A DNA stretch of 64,000 nt from Helichrysum umbraculigerum. Lineage: Eukaryota; Streptophyta; Magnoliopsida; Asterales; Asteraceae. The stretch covers positions 144,251,259 to 144,315,258 of the forward strand of contig CATIUR010000003.1 in NCBI GenBank assembly GCA_949592205.1. Direction: 5' to 3'. The notes below the pieces were generated by a model, which was not told where the DNA came from, searched no databases, and saw only the letters and a list, made by a program, of their open reading frames with translations. The stretch's first letter is position 1, and each line of letters begins with the position of its first letter. The translations under genes and the position numbers were made by a program. Shown here one piece after another: positions 50,015 to 61,142 of this stretch.

Positions 50015-50690
50015 GTGACCAGCAGTAGGTTGGACTGCTCAAGTAAGGATCAATTAGCTCGAGTCATCATGCAAACAATCAGAGATTTAGCTGCATTATT
50101 ATATTTTGTATAAATTAATTATGTACTTAAATCTCTCAATTTCAAGCTGAGCTAATGTAAACGATATTTTTGATGTAAACTTTTGTTTTATCAATACAAG
50201 TCCAAAACGACCCATATAGTGGTCGTTCATTATATATCTTTGTGCTGTGATTATTGATTCGTAACACCCAAATCTTGTTTCCGCTAAACGATAAATTTTG
50301 GGGTGTTACACAGTGTTCCGTTGGTAAAATGCAATGAATTCGAGATACAATTTTGTCCTAAAATGCAGTGAATTTGACATGCCCCTCCTTCTCCTCATTT
50401 GAGGTCTTCCCCTCAGAATCTTACCCCGTATATAATACCATATTTTGCCAATTTATGAGGTTTCAAAAGTTTGAAGCTTAGGTGCAATCGCACCACTTAC
50501 ACACTCACAGGACGTGTCTCTCCTTACTAAGTTACTAGCCTGAATTTACATAAATCAAACTCATAGCTACTAAATTTTAAAACTCATGCAACTTATTAAG
50601 CTTGATAAGACTTCTATAAATTCATTGATGGGTAAGAATTAATGAATTATATCTTATAACATGAAAACAATGTTACGAGTATATAATTTA

Positions 50691-50895
50691 GCGGGTGTTT
50701 GGGGTAGCTTATTTGGAGGGCTTTTTAGCTCATTGCTGTTACAACTAAAAAGCTCTTCAAGAGTGTTTGGGTGAACTTTTTCACAAGGCTTTTAAGCTTT
50801 TCTGTGAAGGTGAAAAGCTAAAAGCCAAAAGCCCCATATTTGAAGTTTTTTCCTTACGTATAAGCCATTTCCAAAAAACTAAGCCAAACACCCCC
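50691..50895. mobile_element. Tourist-like MITE, GGGTGTTTGG ends, TTA duplication
   Basis: Terminal inverted repeats GCGGGTGTTTGG and CCAAACACCCCC, flanked by TTA on both sides (50688-50690 and 50896-50898). The interior repeats AGCTTTT/AAAAGCT in both directions. This is typical of PIF/Harbinger MITEs. Confidence 0.75.
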
Positions 50896-51055
50896 TTAGA
50901 CCTATCTTTTAACATGATGGATAAAAATTAATGAATTGTGTGGCCCAAAGCCCCAAACTAGCCACAGAAAGGTGTATCTTTTATATTTGTTGGTTGGGTA
51001 CATAATGTGGCCCAAAATAGCCTTAGAATTCAGCCCAATAATGAAAGTTTAATAA

Positions 51056-51062
51056 GAAAAAA
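51056..51062 (-). terminator. Pol III terminator of tRNA-Ala
   Basis: A run of T on the minus strand begins about 5 bases after the tRNA 3' end, the usual RNA polymerase III stop. Confidence 0.7.
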
Positions 51063-51066
51063 TATA

Positions 51067-51139
51067 TGGAGATGCGGGGTATCGATCCCCGTACCTCTCG
51101 CATGCTAAGCGAGCGCTCTACCATCTGAGCTACATCCCC
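51067..51139 (-). tRNA. tRNA-Ala, anticodon AGC
   Basis: 73 nt including discriminator A. The acceptor stem GGGGATG pairs with CATCTCC (one G-T pair). The D-arm reads TAGCTCAGATGGTAGAGC, the anticodon loop CTTAGCATG with AGC, and the T-arm contains GGATCGATACC. No intron. Intact internal A and B boxes and a T-run downstream indicate a functional gene. Confidence 0.97.
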
Positions 51140-51202
51140 ATCTTGCTACGGTCTTTAACTAATCTAATATATCTAAACAGCTCAACACACGGCATGAGAT
51201 CT

Positions 51203-52677
51203 AGAGGTGCAAATAGAAAACCGGTTTTTTTGTTAACCGGCCCAATAACCGAAACCGATTTTTTGGAAAACCGGTTTTTTAAAAACCGAACCGGTTTTAT
51301 TATAACCGAACCGGTTTTGGTCGGTTTTAGATTTTTGTGGTAACCGGTTTTTTCCCGGTTTTATAACCGGTTTTAACCGGTTTTTTGTAATAACCGGTTT
51401 TAACCGGGTTTTTTAATGATAAACAAACAAACAACAAAGTCCTAAACTTCAGACTAAACCCACATGAGATTCGATCCTAAAACATCATTAAAATTAGTAT
51501 AACTGAAAGAAAATTTAAGTATCGTTGCTACGTAGATCTCGAATAGCAAGGTTACCACCTTTATGAATATGAACTGTGAGTAAACCCAACAAGTGATCCA
51601 TCGACATAATAATAGTTAATTTACTCAACAAGGTGAATTAATTGTAGAAATTTATTTGTGTTTGGAGATGGAGAGAGGGGGAATAAATTGGGGGTTTGAT
51701 GATATAAATATATGGAGTAATAAAATCGTGGCGGTGGTGGAGATGATATGGCCAACTTTTGCGGTGATGGTGTAGTAGTTGTCGGTTCCCAGATCTTGGA
51801 TGGGGATGGTGATGGATTGAAGGTGAGAGATGAGAGTGTAAAGTGATGGTTGAAAAATAGGAAAATGTGTATATATTGTCTGAAGTGTACAAGATGTTAT
51901 GCATGTAGTATATACACTAATGCATCAAAATGTAAAGGATAAAAAAAGTACATAAATAACTACGATTAGCATACTAGATGATTTTTAGCTGGGAGTTGAT
52001 ATATACAACACATAAATTACTTCATACAACACAAACTGTGCTATATATACTTGTACTCTGTGCTATGATTATTGTACCTGTGTTGTTTGAATCAACTTTA
52101 TGTGTTATATCTATCACTACCCTTTTTAGCTAGTGTAAGATTTTTAGTTTTAAATAAATAAGTGTTCTATTTAATTTAGTTGTTTAAATTAAAAATAAAT
52201 TATGTGTGAGCTATAAAAAAGAAATTTATAAAATATTTTGGTAGAGCTATACCAATTGTTAAGTCAATCCGGGCGGGAACATCTCGAGCATCATCCAACG
52301 ACACAAAAATAAACCTAGAAGTTGAATTTGAAGAACTTGAAATTGAATCTGTGGATGAAGATGAAGTTTGAGACGACATTAGTTGTAATTGCATTGTTTA
52401 AATAAAAGTTGTGTTTTTATTTTATAATTTCATTTATATTATTTAAATTTTGTTATACAATTATACCGAATTCGAATCCGGAAAAAAACCAAAAAAAAAT
52501 AACCGATTAAAACCGGTTCAAAACCGAAAAAAACCGATTCCAAACATAGAAACCGAAAAAAACCGATTCCGAAAAACCGAAAACCGAAAAAAACCGAAAC
52601 CGAAAAAAACTGGTTTTTTTAAAACTGGTTTTTTAAAAACCGAAAACCGAAAAAAACCGATTTTTTCGCACGCCTAA
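51203..52677. mobile_element. 1.5-kb hAT-type element, AACCGGTTTT-rich ends
   Basis: A perfect 8-bp duplication, TGAGATCT, flanks it (51195-51202 and 52678-52685). Ends are AGAGGTGCAAA and the inverse of TTAGGCGTGCGAAAA, as in hAT elements. The first and last 220 bp are packed with AACCGGTTTT and AACCGAAA repeats. The middle has no transposase, so it is non-autonomous. Confidence 0.85.
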
Positions 52678-52742
52678 TGAGATCTACTTAATTCTGTGGG
52701 TTTGGTTATATTCTATTAAGCTAGCAACGTTGAATAAATGAA

Positions 52743-53067
52743 AGGTTAATGTACAAATTCGTTACTGTACTTTGCGAAAAAGTTCATGTAGGTTACTAAA
52801 CTTTTAAAATATGCAATTGGATTACTGTACTTTCAAAACCTGTCACCACGCCTATTTTTGCTCAATTTTGGTTCAAAGTTTAGTGACCCAATTGCACATT
52901 GCTATGTACATTTTTACAAGTACAGTAACCTAATTGAAATATGGCGAAAGTTTGGTAACCTAATTGAACATTTTTGAAAGTACAGTAATCCAATTGCATA
53001 TTTTAAAAGTTTAGTAACCTACATGAACTTTTTCGTAAAGTACAGTAACGAATTTGTACATTAACCC
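52743..53067. mobile_element. 325-bp Mutator-type MITE, second copy
   Basis: A 9-bp duplication, ATAAATGAA, flanks it (52734-52742 and 53068-53076). Long inverted repeats start AGGTTAATGTACAAATTCG and end with the inverse. It shares length and end motifs (GGTTAAT, CGTTACTGTACTTT, CGAAAAAGTTCA) with 13931-14255. Confidence 0.9.
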
Positions 53068-53172
53068 ATAAATGAATGGCCTAATAGTTTGGTCATGTTT
53101 CATAATTTAACTAAAGTTATTACACATACTAAGGTACGTGTTTAGTTACCAAGAATCGTACAATTTTAAAAT

Positions 53173-53464
53173 GGGTTTAGGTCCCCGAAATGCTACTAAC
53201 TTTGACCAAATCTCTATTGTATGCACCCAACTTACGTATACTAATTTTAATGCAACCAACTTTTCAAAATGGTGTTTTTTATGTAACTTGATGACGTGTC
53301 GCGCGTATGGCATGCCACGTGGCGTATGGAGAGAGCGACATGTCACCAAGTTACATCAAAAACACCATTTTCGAAAGTTGGTTGCATTAAAATTAGCATA
53401 CGTAAGTTGGGTGCATACAATAGAGATTTGGTCAAAATTAGTAGCATTTCGGGGACCTAATCCC
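53173..53464. mobile_element. 292-bp foldback element with 9-bp duplication
   Basis: Inverted arms of about 130 bp make up nearly all of it, beginning GGGTTTAGGTCCCCGAAATG and ending with the inverse. TTTTAAAAT flanks both sides (53164-53172 and 53465-53473), a 9-bp duplication as for Mutator-like elements. Open frames on both strands are mirror images and not genes. Confidence 0.88.
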
Positions 53465-53651
53465 TTTTAAAATCTGAAGGCAATATAGGTGAAAGTGTCA
53501 AAGCATGTGTGAGTCATCCTGAACCTGACTAAAATCATTAGGTTCTATTACCAATTTTACAATTTAAATTTAACCCCTGAATGTTTCTATATTAATTTAT
53601 GTTATATGACCATTTTCAAATTACTAAACCAATTTTAATACGCATCCGGAT

Positions 53652-54153
53652 TAGGGCTGCAAATGAATCGAGCTTTTATCGAGTAACTCGAGTTCGGTTC
53701 GAGCTTGAGCTTGATCGAGTCGAACTTTTATCAAGTTCGAGCTCAAACTCGAGCTTAAAAATCAGGCTCGAAATATATATCGAGGTTTTCGCGCCTTAAT
53801 TAATATCAATATGTGTATATACATATATATGTAATTTTTAATATGTAACATTTATATTGTTATCATTATTTTTTAAAATTTTAAACTATTTTACATACTT
53901 TTTGACTTGTTTTCAGGATTTATTTTAGTTTTACATATATTTGAAATGATTTTTATTATTGATCTCTATTTTTTAAATAAATATAAAATAATTTTAAATA
54001 TTAAAAATTATTCTTGTGATCAATTCTAAAACATTTTCAAAACGAGCTCGAGCCTGCATCGTGAAAGCTTGTCGAGCTATCGATCAGAGCTCGAGTTTAC
54101 CCTAAATGAGTCAAGCCGAGCTTGAGTTCAAACTCGACTCAGTTACGGCACTA
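53652..54153. mobile_element. 502-bp hAT-type element, CGAGCTCGA-rich
   Basis: A perfect 8-bp duplication, ATCCGGAT, flanks it (53644-53651 and 54154-54161). Ends TAGGGCTGCAAATGA and the inverse of TAGTGCCGTAACTGA match hAT style. Both subterminal regions repeat GAGCTCGAG/CTCGAGTT; the middle is very AT-rich. Confidence 0.85.
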
Positions 54154-54161
54154 ATCCGGAT

Positions 54162-55573
54162 AAACCATTTGGTGCATTTTTATTACACTATAAAATTGAT
54201 GCGCCATCGTTTTCGGTAAAAAAATATTGTAACTTGATTTGAGCTCGTAAAGTGTTGACCATGTTGACGGGTGATGAGCATAACCAGGGTGGAGCCCAGA
54301 GACATAATTTGGATTCTAGTGGAAACACACGTATTACCTTGCCGTTTTGAAATATTCCAAAACCAGGGTTGGGTTACCTAGACTGGCCCGGCCCCATTAC
54401 GCGTTTGTGGAATTTTCCTTTTACTTTTTCATACAAAGGCGCGTCTCCATCACTCAAAAAGGCGATCAATCTCAATTCTCAAAAGGTCCAATTTTCCAAT
54501 GAATTACAATTCCCATCTTTCATTTTTGCTCACTTTACATATTTGCCCCCTTTCTAACGTTTTTGTTTCAAACTAAAACCATCCCTCGTCTACTTGCGGT
54601 TTACAAGTCACACATGATATAAAATCATATAACCTAACAAGAAGATAAAGAATTTGAAAATAAAGAAAGATATTGCTTTGCTTTAAAATCCTTGTAAGCG
54701 GTAATACTTTGTAAAAATTGCTTTGCTTTACTTTCAACCTGGAAAGCCAACAACCAAAACTCCCAAAAAAAGGCAAAAACAAATAAAAACCAAAACTAGG
54801 ATCACTAAAAAACCATCATATGAAAACACCTCCAAAGTATTACGGAGTACTATTTACTACTAATCAAGACTGCCAACTCAATGATTTTGAACAACAATTA
54901 GAGAGTCTGTGTAAAGCGATTTTCTCCACACGAGGGAATTAAATACTGGGAATCTAAATAGCAAATCGGTATTTTTGTACCTTATGAAACAAACTATAAA
55001 GATAAAAGAAAGCTACATACATTGTTGCACCGAAATGACATTCAATTTGTACACTTTACGTATCACGTAGAAGTGTTATATAGAACAATTTTGTTATGAG
55101 GGACCAAAAGCATCAAAGACTTCATTAAATGACAAAACATGCAAATCCAGAAATACTCCAGGGGGAGTAATTGTAATTTACTCTTTCTTTTTACAAATCA
55201 AAGCCAAAAATCTTTGTTAATTCTGGCGGCCTTGTGGTAGTAAATTTTTAGGACCCAAAAGAATTCTTCAATCTATCTGCTTCCTCACCGGATATATTTG
55301 GTCAAACTACATCAAACCCTAGCAACCCCATTAGTCTTTTAGCTCTTGATCTGCCTAATTCAAGTATTTCAATCATTTTGATTTTTGGAAGTAAAAAACT
55401 CACAGTCAGAAGCTTTCTTGACATTTTCTTGATTCTTGATCAATTACATTACTCGGGTCATCAAAAAAATTTGATCTTGTTGTGTATTCGTTTATTGAAA
55501 ATTGGAGTATTATGGTTTTATGAGATGAGCATAGTCATACTCATACCCATCAAGATTTCAGATTCAATAAAAA
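54162..55573 (+). promoter_or_regulatory. Upstream region and leader of the formin gene
   Basis: No supported gene. The last 300 bp, with CT-rich and AT-rich blocks, is the likely promoter and 5' leader. No TATA box was assigned with confidence. Confidence 0.4.
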
Positions 55574-58500
55574 ATGGGTATTCAAATGGTTTCGTTTATA
55601 GCAATTATGGTTTTAGTTTTCCCTTTGATAGCTGTTTCAAGAAGCAACAAAGATCCCCAATATCCACCAGTTGATAATTTGATCAGTTTGGAGGATATAA
55701 TGGATAAAGATATGGTAATTTAAATTTTTTTAGTATAAGATTTTGATGTTAAATTAATCTTGTTTTACATATGATACTTATAGTTATATAGATCTGATAA
55801 AGTTAGCTGCTTGCAGGCTGCAATAGTATGGACTAACTGTGGAACTGAATTGATGCATTTATTGGAAACTTTCCAAGATCTTGAATTTAGTAGCAATCAT
55901 GAAACCCATTTAGAACAGGACAAAATACTGAAATCATTAGCTTTACAGGATCTTCACATCAAGAAAACCATATTTGATTGCTTGGATGTTAAAAGTGTCG
56001 ATTTCCCTGATACAGGACAAGAAAACCCCCCTAGAAAATGGTATATGGAGTATTTAGAGTATTTTTCCCTCAACTCGAATCAAGCTCGCAGAACTCGTAG
56101 GCTAGCGGAAACGAATGCACCCGCTCCTAGTCCTGGATTTAGTCCTAGTCCTTCACCAGATGTGGCTCCAAGTTTTACGATACCGCCTAGTGCCCCTTTC
56201 TTTCCTGTATTGCCTAATGATCCTGATTCGGGTAAAGCTACACAAGCACCTACGGGTTCTAGTGCTAATCAACAGTCGAATAATGGGAATAATGATACAC
56301 ATAAGAAGATTATTATTGCTGTTGTTACTACTGCTACCACAACATTTATTCTTGCTGCATTGATCTTCTGTTGCTATATTCGAACTTGTGGTAAACGTCG
56401 TGGTCAAAATGATGACAGGCCTCTTCTTAGCTTGAGTATGAGCGATTATTCAATCAATGGTATGTATATACTCCATAATCATGCTTTGTGAATTATATTA
56501 GTCTGTAGTATGTTAATGTTTATTGGACAAACTGCACATAAAATGAACATACTATATTTAGTTATAAACTTATGCCATATTGTTACAGAAATTGATTGAA
56601 AGTATGTTTCCACTAGGTGGAATTTGGCCAAGTTTATTTGTTTGTTGCTGTATTGAGTTAGTAGTATGTTTCAGGTGGTTCGTATAAACCGTCATACAAT
56701 TTAAATCACTCTGTGCACAATGTTGGGAGTATGGGAGATGAAGCACTATATGCTAACTCAAATGTACAGAAAATGGATTCTAGCATTCCATTAGGTATCC
56801 CTCTACAACCTCCACCAGGAAGGATAGAATCGACATTACGCCCTCCTCCAGGAAGGATGGAATCGTCTAAACGGTTGCCTGTGACTGCAGATCCACCTCC
56901 TTTTGTACCGCCTCCTGCACCTAGACCCCCTACCTCTGGTCCAGCGCCCCCTCCACCACCTAGAGGAGGACCACCACTGCCACCAAGTGGTGGTCCACGC
57001 CCGCCTCCTCCACCAAGTGGTGGTCCACGCCCGCCTCCTCCACCAAGTGGTGGTCCACGTCCACCTCCTCCACCAAGTGGTGGTCCACGCCCGCCTCCTC
57101 CACCGAGTGGCGGTGTACCTCCACCTCGACCACCAGGTGCAAGCCTAAGACCGCCACGCCCGTTTGCTGCAGGACCTAGTAATTCCAGTGGTGATGAAGC
57201 TGATGCTTCGAAAGCTAAGCTGAAGCCGTTCTTCTGGGATAAGGTTATGGCTAATCCAGATCAATCGATGGTTTGGCATCAGATTAAATCAGGGTCGTTT
57301 CAGTAAGTTTACTTTATTTTAGCTCTATAAATTATTATGCATCTATGGAAAGATCTTGTAGCATGAAACATTGAAGCTTTTGTTAATAAACAGGTTCAGT
57401 GAAGAAATGATAGAAACTTTATTTGGGTATAATAACGCAGCAGCCGACAAAACTAAGGATCACACCAGGAAAAATTCTGCATCTCAAGATCCCACTTTCC
57501 AGTATGTTCAGATTATAGATACAAAAAAGGCGCAGAATTTGTCTATTCTTCTAAAAGCACTGAATGTGACAACTGAAGAAATATGTGATGCATTAAAAGA
57601 AGGTAACTCTTTATGATAACTATTCTACTTATGATTTTAGTTCTACTAGATGTATATAAATAGTCTAAACATTAGAGGTGGCAGTTTTCACCCAATTACT
57701 TTTGAATGGGTCGATGGAAGTTATACTTTATCTCTAACTGGTGGAACGAGTAAAGTCATAAAGGTTAGGTACTTAGGTTAAATGAAAGGGTCAAATGGGT
57801 CGAAATTTACCCAAAGTGTATTCTCTATGCATTAAATCTAGTAAATCATACAGCACTAAAGTACATAATCTATGCAATCATATTTGACAGAGTAGTTCTA
57901 TATAAATTATGTGATATCTTTGGACAAAAACTGTTCCAGGTAAAATGCGTCAAAATTTCCACCTCTAGTCTAGGAGATTTGGATATTATTGTGATATTGT
58001 TTGATACATTGAACAAGTACTAACTTGTATAAACTACATTAGGAAATGAGCTTCCCGCAGAACTTGTTCAAACTTTGATAAAAATGGCACCAACGACTGA
58101 TGAAGAACTGAAACTAAGAATGTACAATGGAGACATTTCTCATCTAGGAACAGCAGAACGTTTCTTAAAAATGTTGATTGAAATACCATTTGCTTTCAAA
58201 AGACTAGAATCGTTGCTCTTTATGTGCACGTTCCAGGAGGAAGAATCAATGATCAAAGAGTCCTTTACAACTTTAGAGGTAAATCTTTGGATCTAATAAA
58301 TTGTTTACTTTAGGATAAGAGATTTATTTATGCTAATATTTTGGTATTTATCAAATACTCTACAGTCTGCTTGTGTCGAACTTAGAAAGAGCCGTTTGTT
58401 CCTGAAACTTTTGGAAGCCGTTCTGAAAACCGGGAATCGTATGAACGATGGAACTTTCCGTGGCAGTGCACAAGCATTTAAACTCGATACACTCTTGAAA

Positions 58501-59250
58501 CTATCAGATGTCAAAGGAATCGATGGAAAAACGACACTTTTGCACTTTGTGGTTCAAGAGATAATTCGGTCAGAAGGTATAAAAGCTGCCCGAACCACCC
58601 GGGAATCAAAGAGTTTCAAAACTGATGATCTACTTAAAGAAGCTTCATTTACTTCTGAAGAAACAGAGGAGCGTTATCGCATTCTCGGGCTTCAGGTGGT
58701 GTCGGGTTTGAGTAGTGAGCTCGAAAATGTAAAGAAAGCAGCCATTGTTGATGCTGACGGGTTGACCAGTTTAGTGTCAAGACTGGGTCGGGCCTTGGTA
58801 AAAGCCCGTGAATTCATAAATGCAGATTTAAAGAAGGTAGAATACGATGGTGATGAGTTTCAAAGAGTTTTAGTGAATTTTGTCAAGAACGCGGATAAGG
58901 AGATCATGTGGATGCTTGAAGAAGAAAAGAGAATAATGACGTTGATTAAGAGCACGACGGATTATTTTCATGGAAATTCTGGGAAAGATGAAGGGTTGAG
59001 ATTATTTGTGATTGTTCGTGATTTCTTGATAATTTTAGATAAAGTATGTAAAGAGGTCAAGAGTGATCCTGTAAGAACACCAAGAACACATAAAAATGAG
59101 GATGTGCAGAATCAAAGTAAAAATGATCAGTCACCGGCTGCAGGAGGTCCATCTGAACCTCGTCAGTCACCATTTGCTGAACAACGACAACGGCTGTTTC
59201 CAGCAATCGTAGGGCGGAGAATGGACAGTTCTAGTTCAGACGAGGATTAG
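55574..59250 (+). CDS. FH5: Group I formin (actin nucleator), FH5-like
   Basis: Six exons: 55574-55714, 55817-56459, 56675-57302, 57394-57602, 58043-58278 and 58366-59250, giving 913 residues. A signal peptide (1-22) is followed by an extracellular region with conserved Cys and a Pro/Ser-rich wall-facing stretch (about 145-185). A membrane span lies at about 211-235, then a cytoplasmic part. FH1 is proline-rich (about 300-420) and FH2 runs from LKPFFWDKVMANP (about 442) to near 860. FH1 binds profilin-actin and FH2 nucleates and caps filaments, linking plasma membrane to actin. Group I formins FH3 and FH5 are close relatives; FH5 is preferred from the neighbouring ATK3 and GAUT12. Intron 4 carries a MITE. 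Frame intact. Confidence 0.93.
56981..57120 (+). repeat. 30-bp minisatellite coding the formin FH1 domain
   Basis: Four and a half near-identical 30-bp units (core AGTGGTGGTCCACGCCCG) encode repeats of PPPPPSGGPR. The last unit is more diverged. The unit length keeps frame, so copy number can change without breaking the protein but changes the number of profilin-binding proline tracts. Confidence 0.95.
57674..57969. mobile_element. GGGTC-rich hAT-like MITE in formin intron 4
   Basis: It begins TAGAGGTGGCAG and ends CCACCTCTAG, a clean terminal inverted repeat. GGGTCGATGG and AAATGGGTCGAAA lie inside. It is the best-preserved copy of the intronic family. Confidence 0.7.
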
Positions 59251-60068
59251 TGTGTAGGGTTTTGTTATAGACGATAAAGATTGATTCTTTTTTTCTTTCG
59301 TTTAATCTACTTGATGGATCTTTAATGGTGATGGTGGGCATTACAGGGTGTAGGTGTTAATTGTTGTATATGAAATTATGGATCCTAGTTCCATCTCACC
59401 AAAAATGTAAGTTACTATGTGCATTAATCTGATTACCAAATACATGAACATGAATGATTGTACATAATATATTAGAGCTGTGCATATATCTGTATCATCT
59501 GGTTCGATAATTTAGCATTATAAGTCGCTAAATGTGTGGGTCGATCAAGTTGAGTAACGGGTCCTAAGAGTAATATTTCAAATGATCCATCGAATCCAAT
59601 TTAGGTTCATTATACGCTTACTGTCCATGTAGCTGTTGCGAACCAAATGTACATATAGATGTGATAAGTTATGAGATGACCTGATAACTTATTTATAAGG
59701 TCAAAAAACCTTTGATGCATTGCATTGACAAATTTCTAAGTTTTAACTTTTCAGATATTGCTAAGTTTGGTCAAAAAACATACGTAGTAAATTCATATAA
59801 ATTTTAACGCCCAATAAGGTTTTAATTAAATGGGTCGAAAGTCGAAACTATACAAGAATGATTCACAATAAGATATTCCGTCTTTTATAAGGGTGATAAA
59901 CTCGTACACAACAAAAAATATTTGTATACTATTAATTGTAAGTTTAGAGTGTTATACTACATAATACCATAAAACACAAGTAATTTGTATAAATTTTAAA
60001 TGGTATAAAAATTACTCCTATTTACGAGTAATAGAATAGCCATAAAAAATAAATTAAAACATAGTAGG
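59251..60068. other. 3' flank of the formin gene
   Basis: The 3' untranslated region and AT-rich DNA. GGGTCGAT/GGGTCCTAAG fragments near 59530-59840 hint at another eroded hAT-like element. No gene seen. Confidence 0.45.
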
Positions 60069-60690
60069 TGTAACATCCGCCCTAAGGATCTAAGGGTATT
60101 CTGGTAATTTTCCTAGCTTTAAATTGTTATTTAATATGTTAGGAAATTTGTGTTCAATTTGAATAATTGTGACTATTAAATTATTACTTGTTTTAACTTT
60201 ATATAGTTAACGGTAAAAAAAATTGTTGGAATCGTAAATGGTTTTTAGGTTCCAGACAATAGGTTGAAAGATGATTGTTTTAAATGGATACGGAGTCGGT
60301 TAAAAAGTTGGACCGACCTATTTATTTCCACTTTCCCAAAATGGAAAGTCATTTCTTCTTGAAACCTTGAAAGTTAAAACCCTAGAACTAAGAAGTTCAT
60401 ATTAAATTTGGAAAACAAAAGTGAAGCTGTGATTTGAATCAAACTTCATCTTCATCCTAACTTGTAAGTTTGTTAATTTGTTCTAGCTTAATCATGATTT
60501 ATAAGTTTTGTTTGGTGTGATTAAACTTGAGTAACAATTGATGGGGTATGAAATTTAGTCTTGATATAGGAAGCTATATGTTTTTGTTATGATTATTTGC
60601 TGTATTACAATCATTAGAAACTGGATTTGTAGTATTTGGGTTTCAAAAATCGGGCATGGTTTTTAACCTGGTGCAGAATCGCTGGAAGAT

Positions 60691-60875
60691 GGGTAGTACC
60701 CGGCGGGTACTACCCTTACTCGGCGGGTAAGTCACATGAAACCGGGTACCCGGCTGGTAACAATCTTAGCCGGCGGGTACTAACACATGTTTTGGACCAG
60801 AAAGTGACCCGAAACCGAGTACCCGGTGCATACACCTGGTACCCGGCGGGTATGATACTTAGCCGACGGGTACTA
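60691..60875 (+). repeat. Array of TACCCGGCGGGTA palindromes in LTR family A
   Basis: About seven copies of a 12-13 bp near-palindrome (for example TACCCGGCGGGTA, TAGCCGGCGGGTA and TACTCGGCGGGTA) occur in 185 bp. They sit at about 35-45 percent of the LTR length, the same relative place as the stem-loop array of family B. Confidence 0.88.
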
Positions 60876-61142
60876 GCTGTTTTCCAGAATTTTTAGTTTG
60901 TTGACATTTGATGATTCTTGTTAGTTATAATACTTATATTATAAATGTATTATGCATGATTAAATGATGTAGTACTAAATTGTGTTCAACATTTAGTATA
61001 CGTACTGTTATTGAAGTAATATGACTTTTTAAATAAGATGTACGATTATAGAATGAATTACTAATTGTGATTCTGTTGTGCTTTCAGATCAACCAAAGAC
61101 TCAGTAATATAAGACTTCTGAGTTTGAATCCTGAGACAGTCA

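Larger units (their letters stand above)
47684..50310 (+). repeat. Solo LTR, family B (gypsy-like)
   Basis: It begins TGTGACACCC and ends GGGGTGTTACA. A perfect 5-bp duplication, CAGTG, flanks it (47679-47683 and 50311-50315). It is 2627 bp with no primer site, polypurine tract or coding region, as expected after recombination between the two LTRs of a full element. A CT-rich tract near 48290-48350 may mark a start site, favouring the plus orientation. A relative occurs inverted at 62126-64000, roughly 85 percent alike in the part compared. Open frames inside are not genes. Confidence 0.85.
47530..50427. mobile_element. Foldback element interrupted by a solo LTR
   Basis: The left arm (47530-47600) contains CCTCAAATGAGGGG and AATTCACTGCATTTTAGGA; the right arm (50356-50427) carries their inverse. 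The arms were originally about 270 bp apart and are now separated by the LTR at 47684-50310. Repeats of AAAATGCAGTG occur on both sides. The exact ends and target duplication are uncertain. Confidence 0.65.
50431..51066. other. Intergenic stretch with a Tourist-like MITE
   Basis: No gene. It contains the 205-bp MITE at 50691-50895 and the 3' flank of the tRNA gene. Confidence 0.5.

Noticed and set aside
51215..51410. AACCGGTTTT-rich tract considered as a satellite
   Set aside because: It has a partner tract at 52460-52670 and lies inside a hAT-type element with an 8-bp duplication.
53138..53470. 110-codon frame with a look-alike on the other strand
   Set aside because: Produced by the near-perfect palindrome of the 292-bp foldback element.
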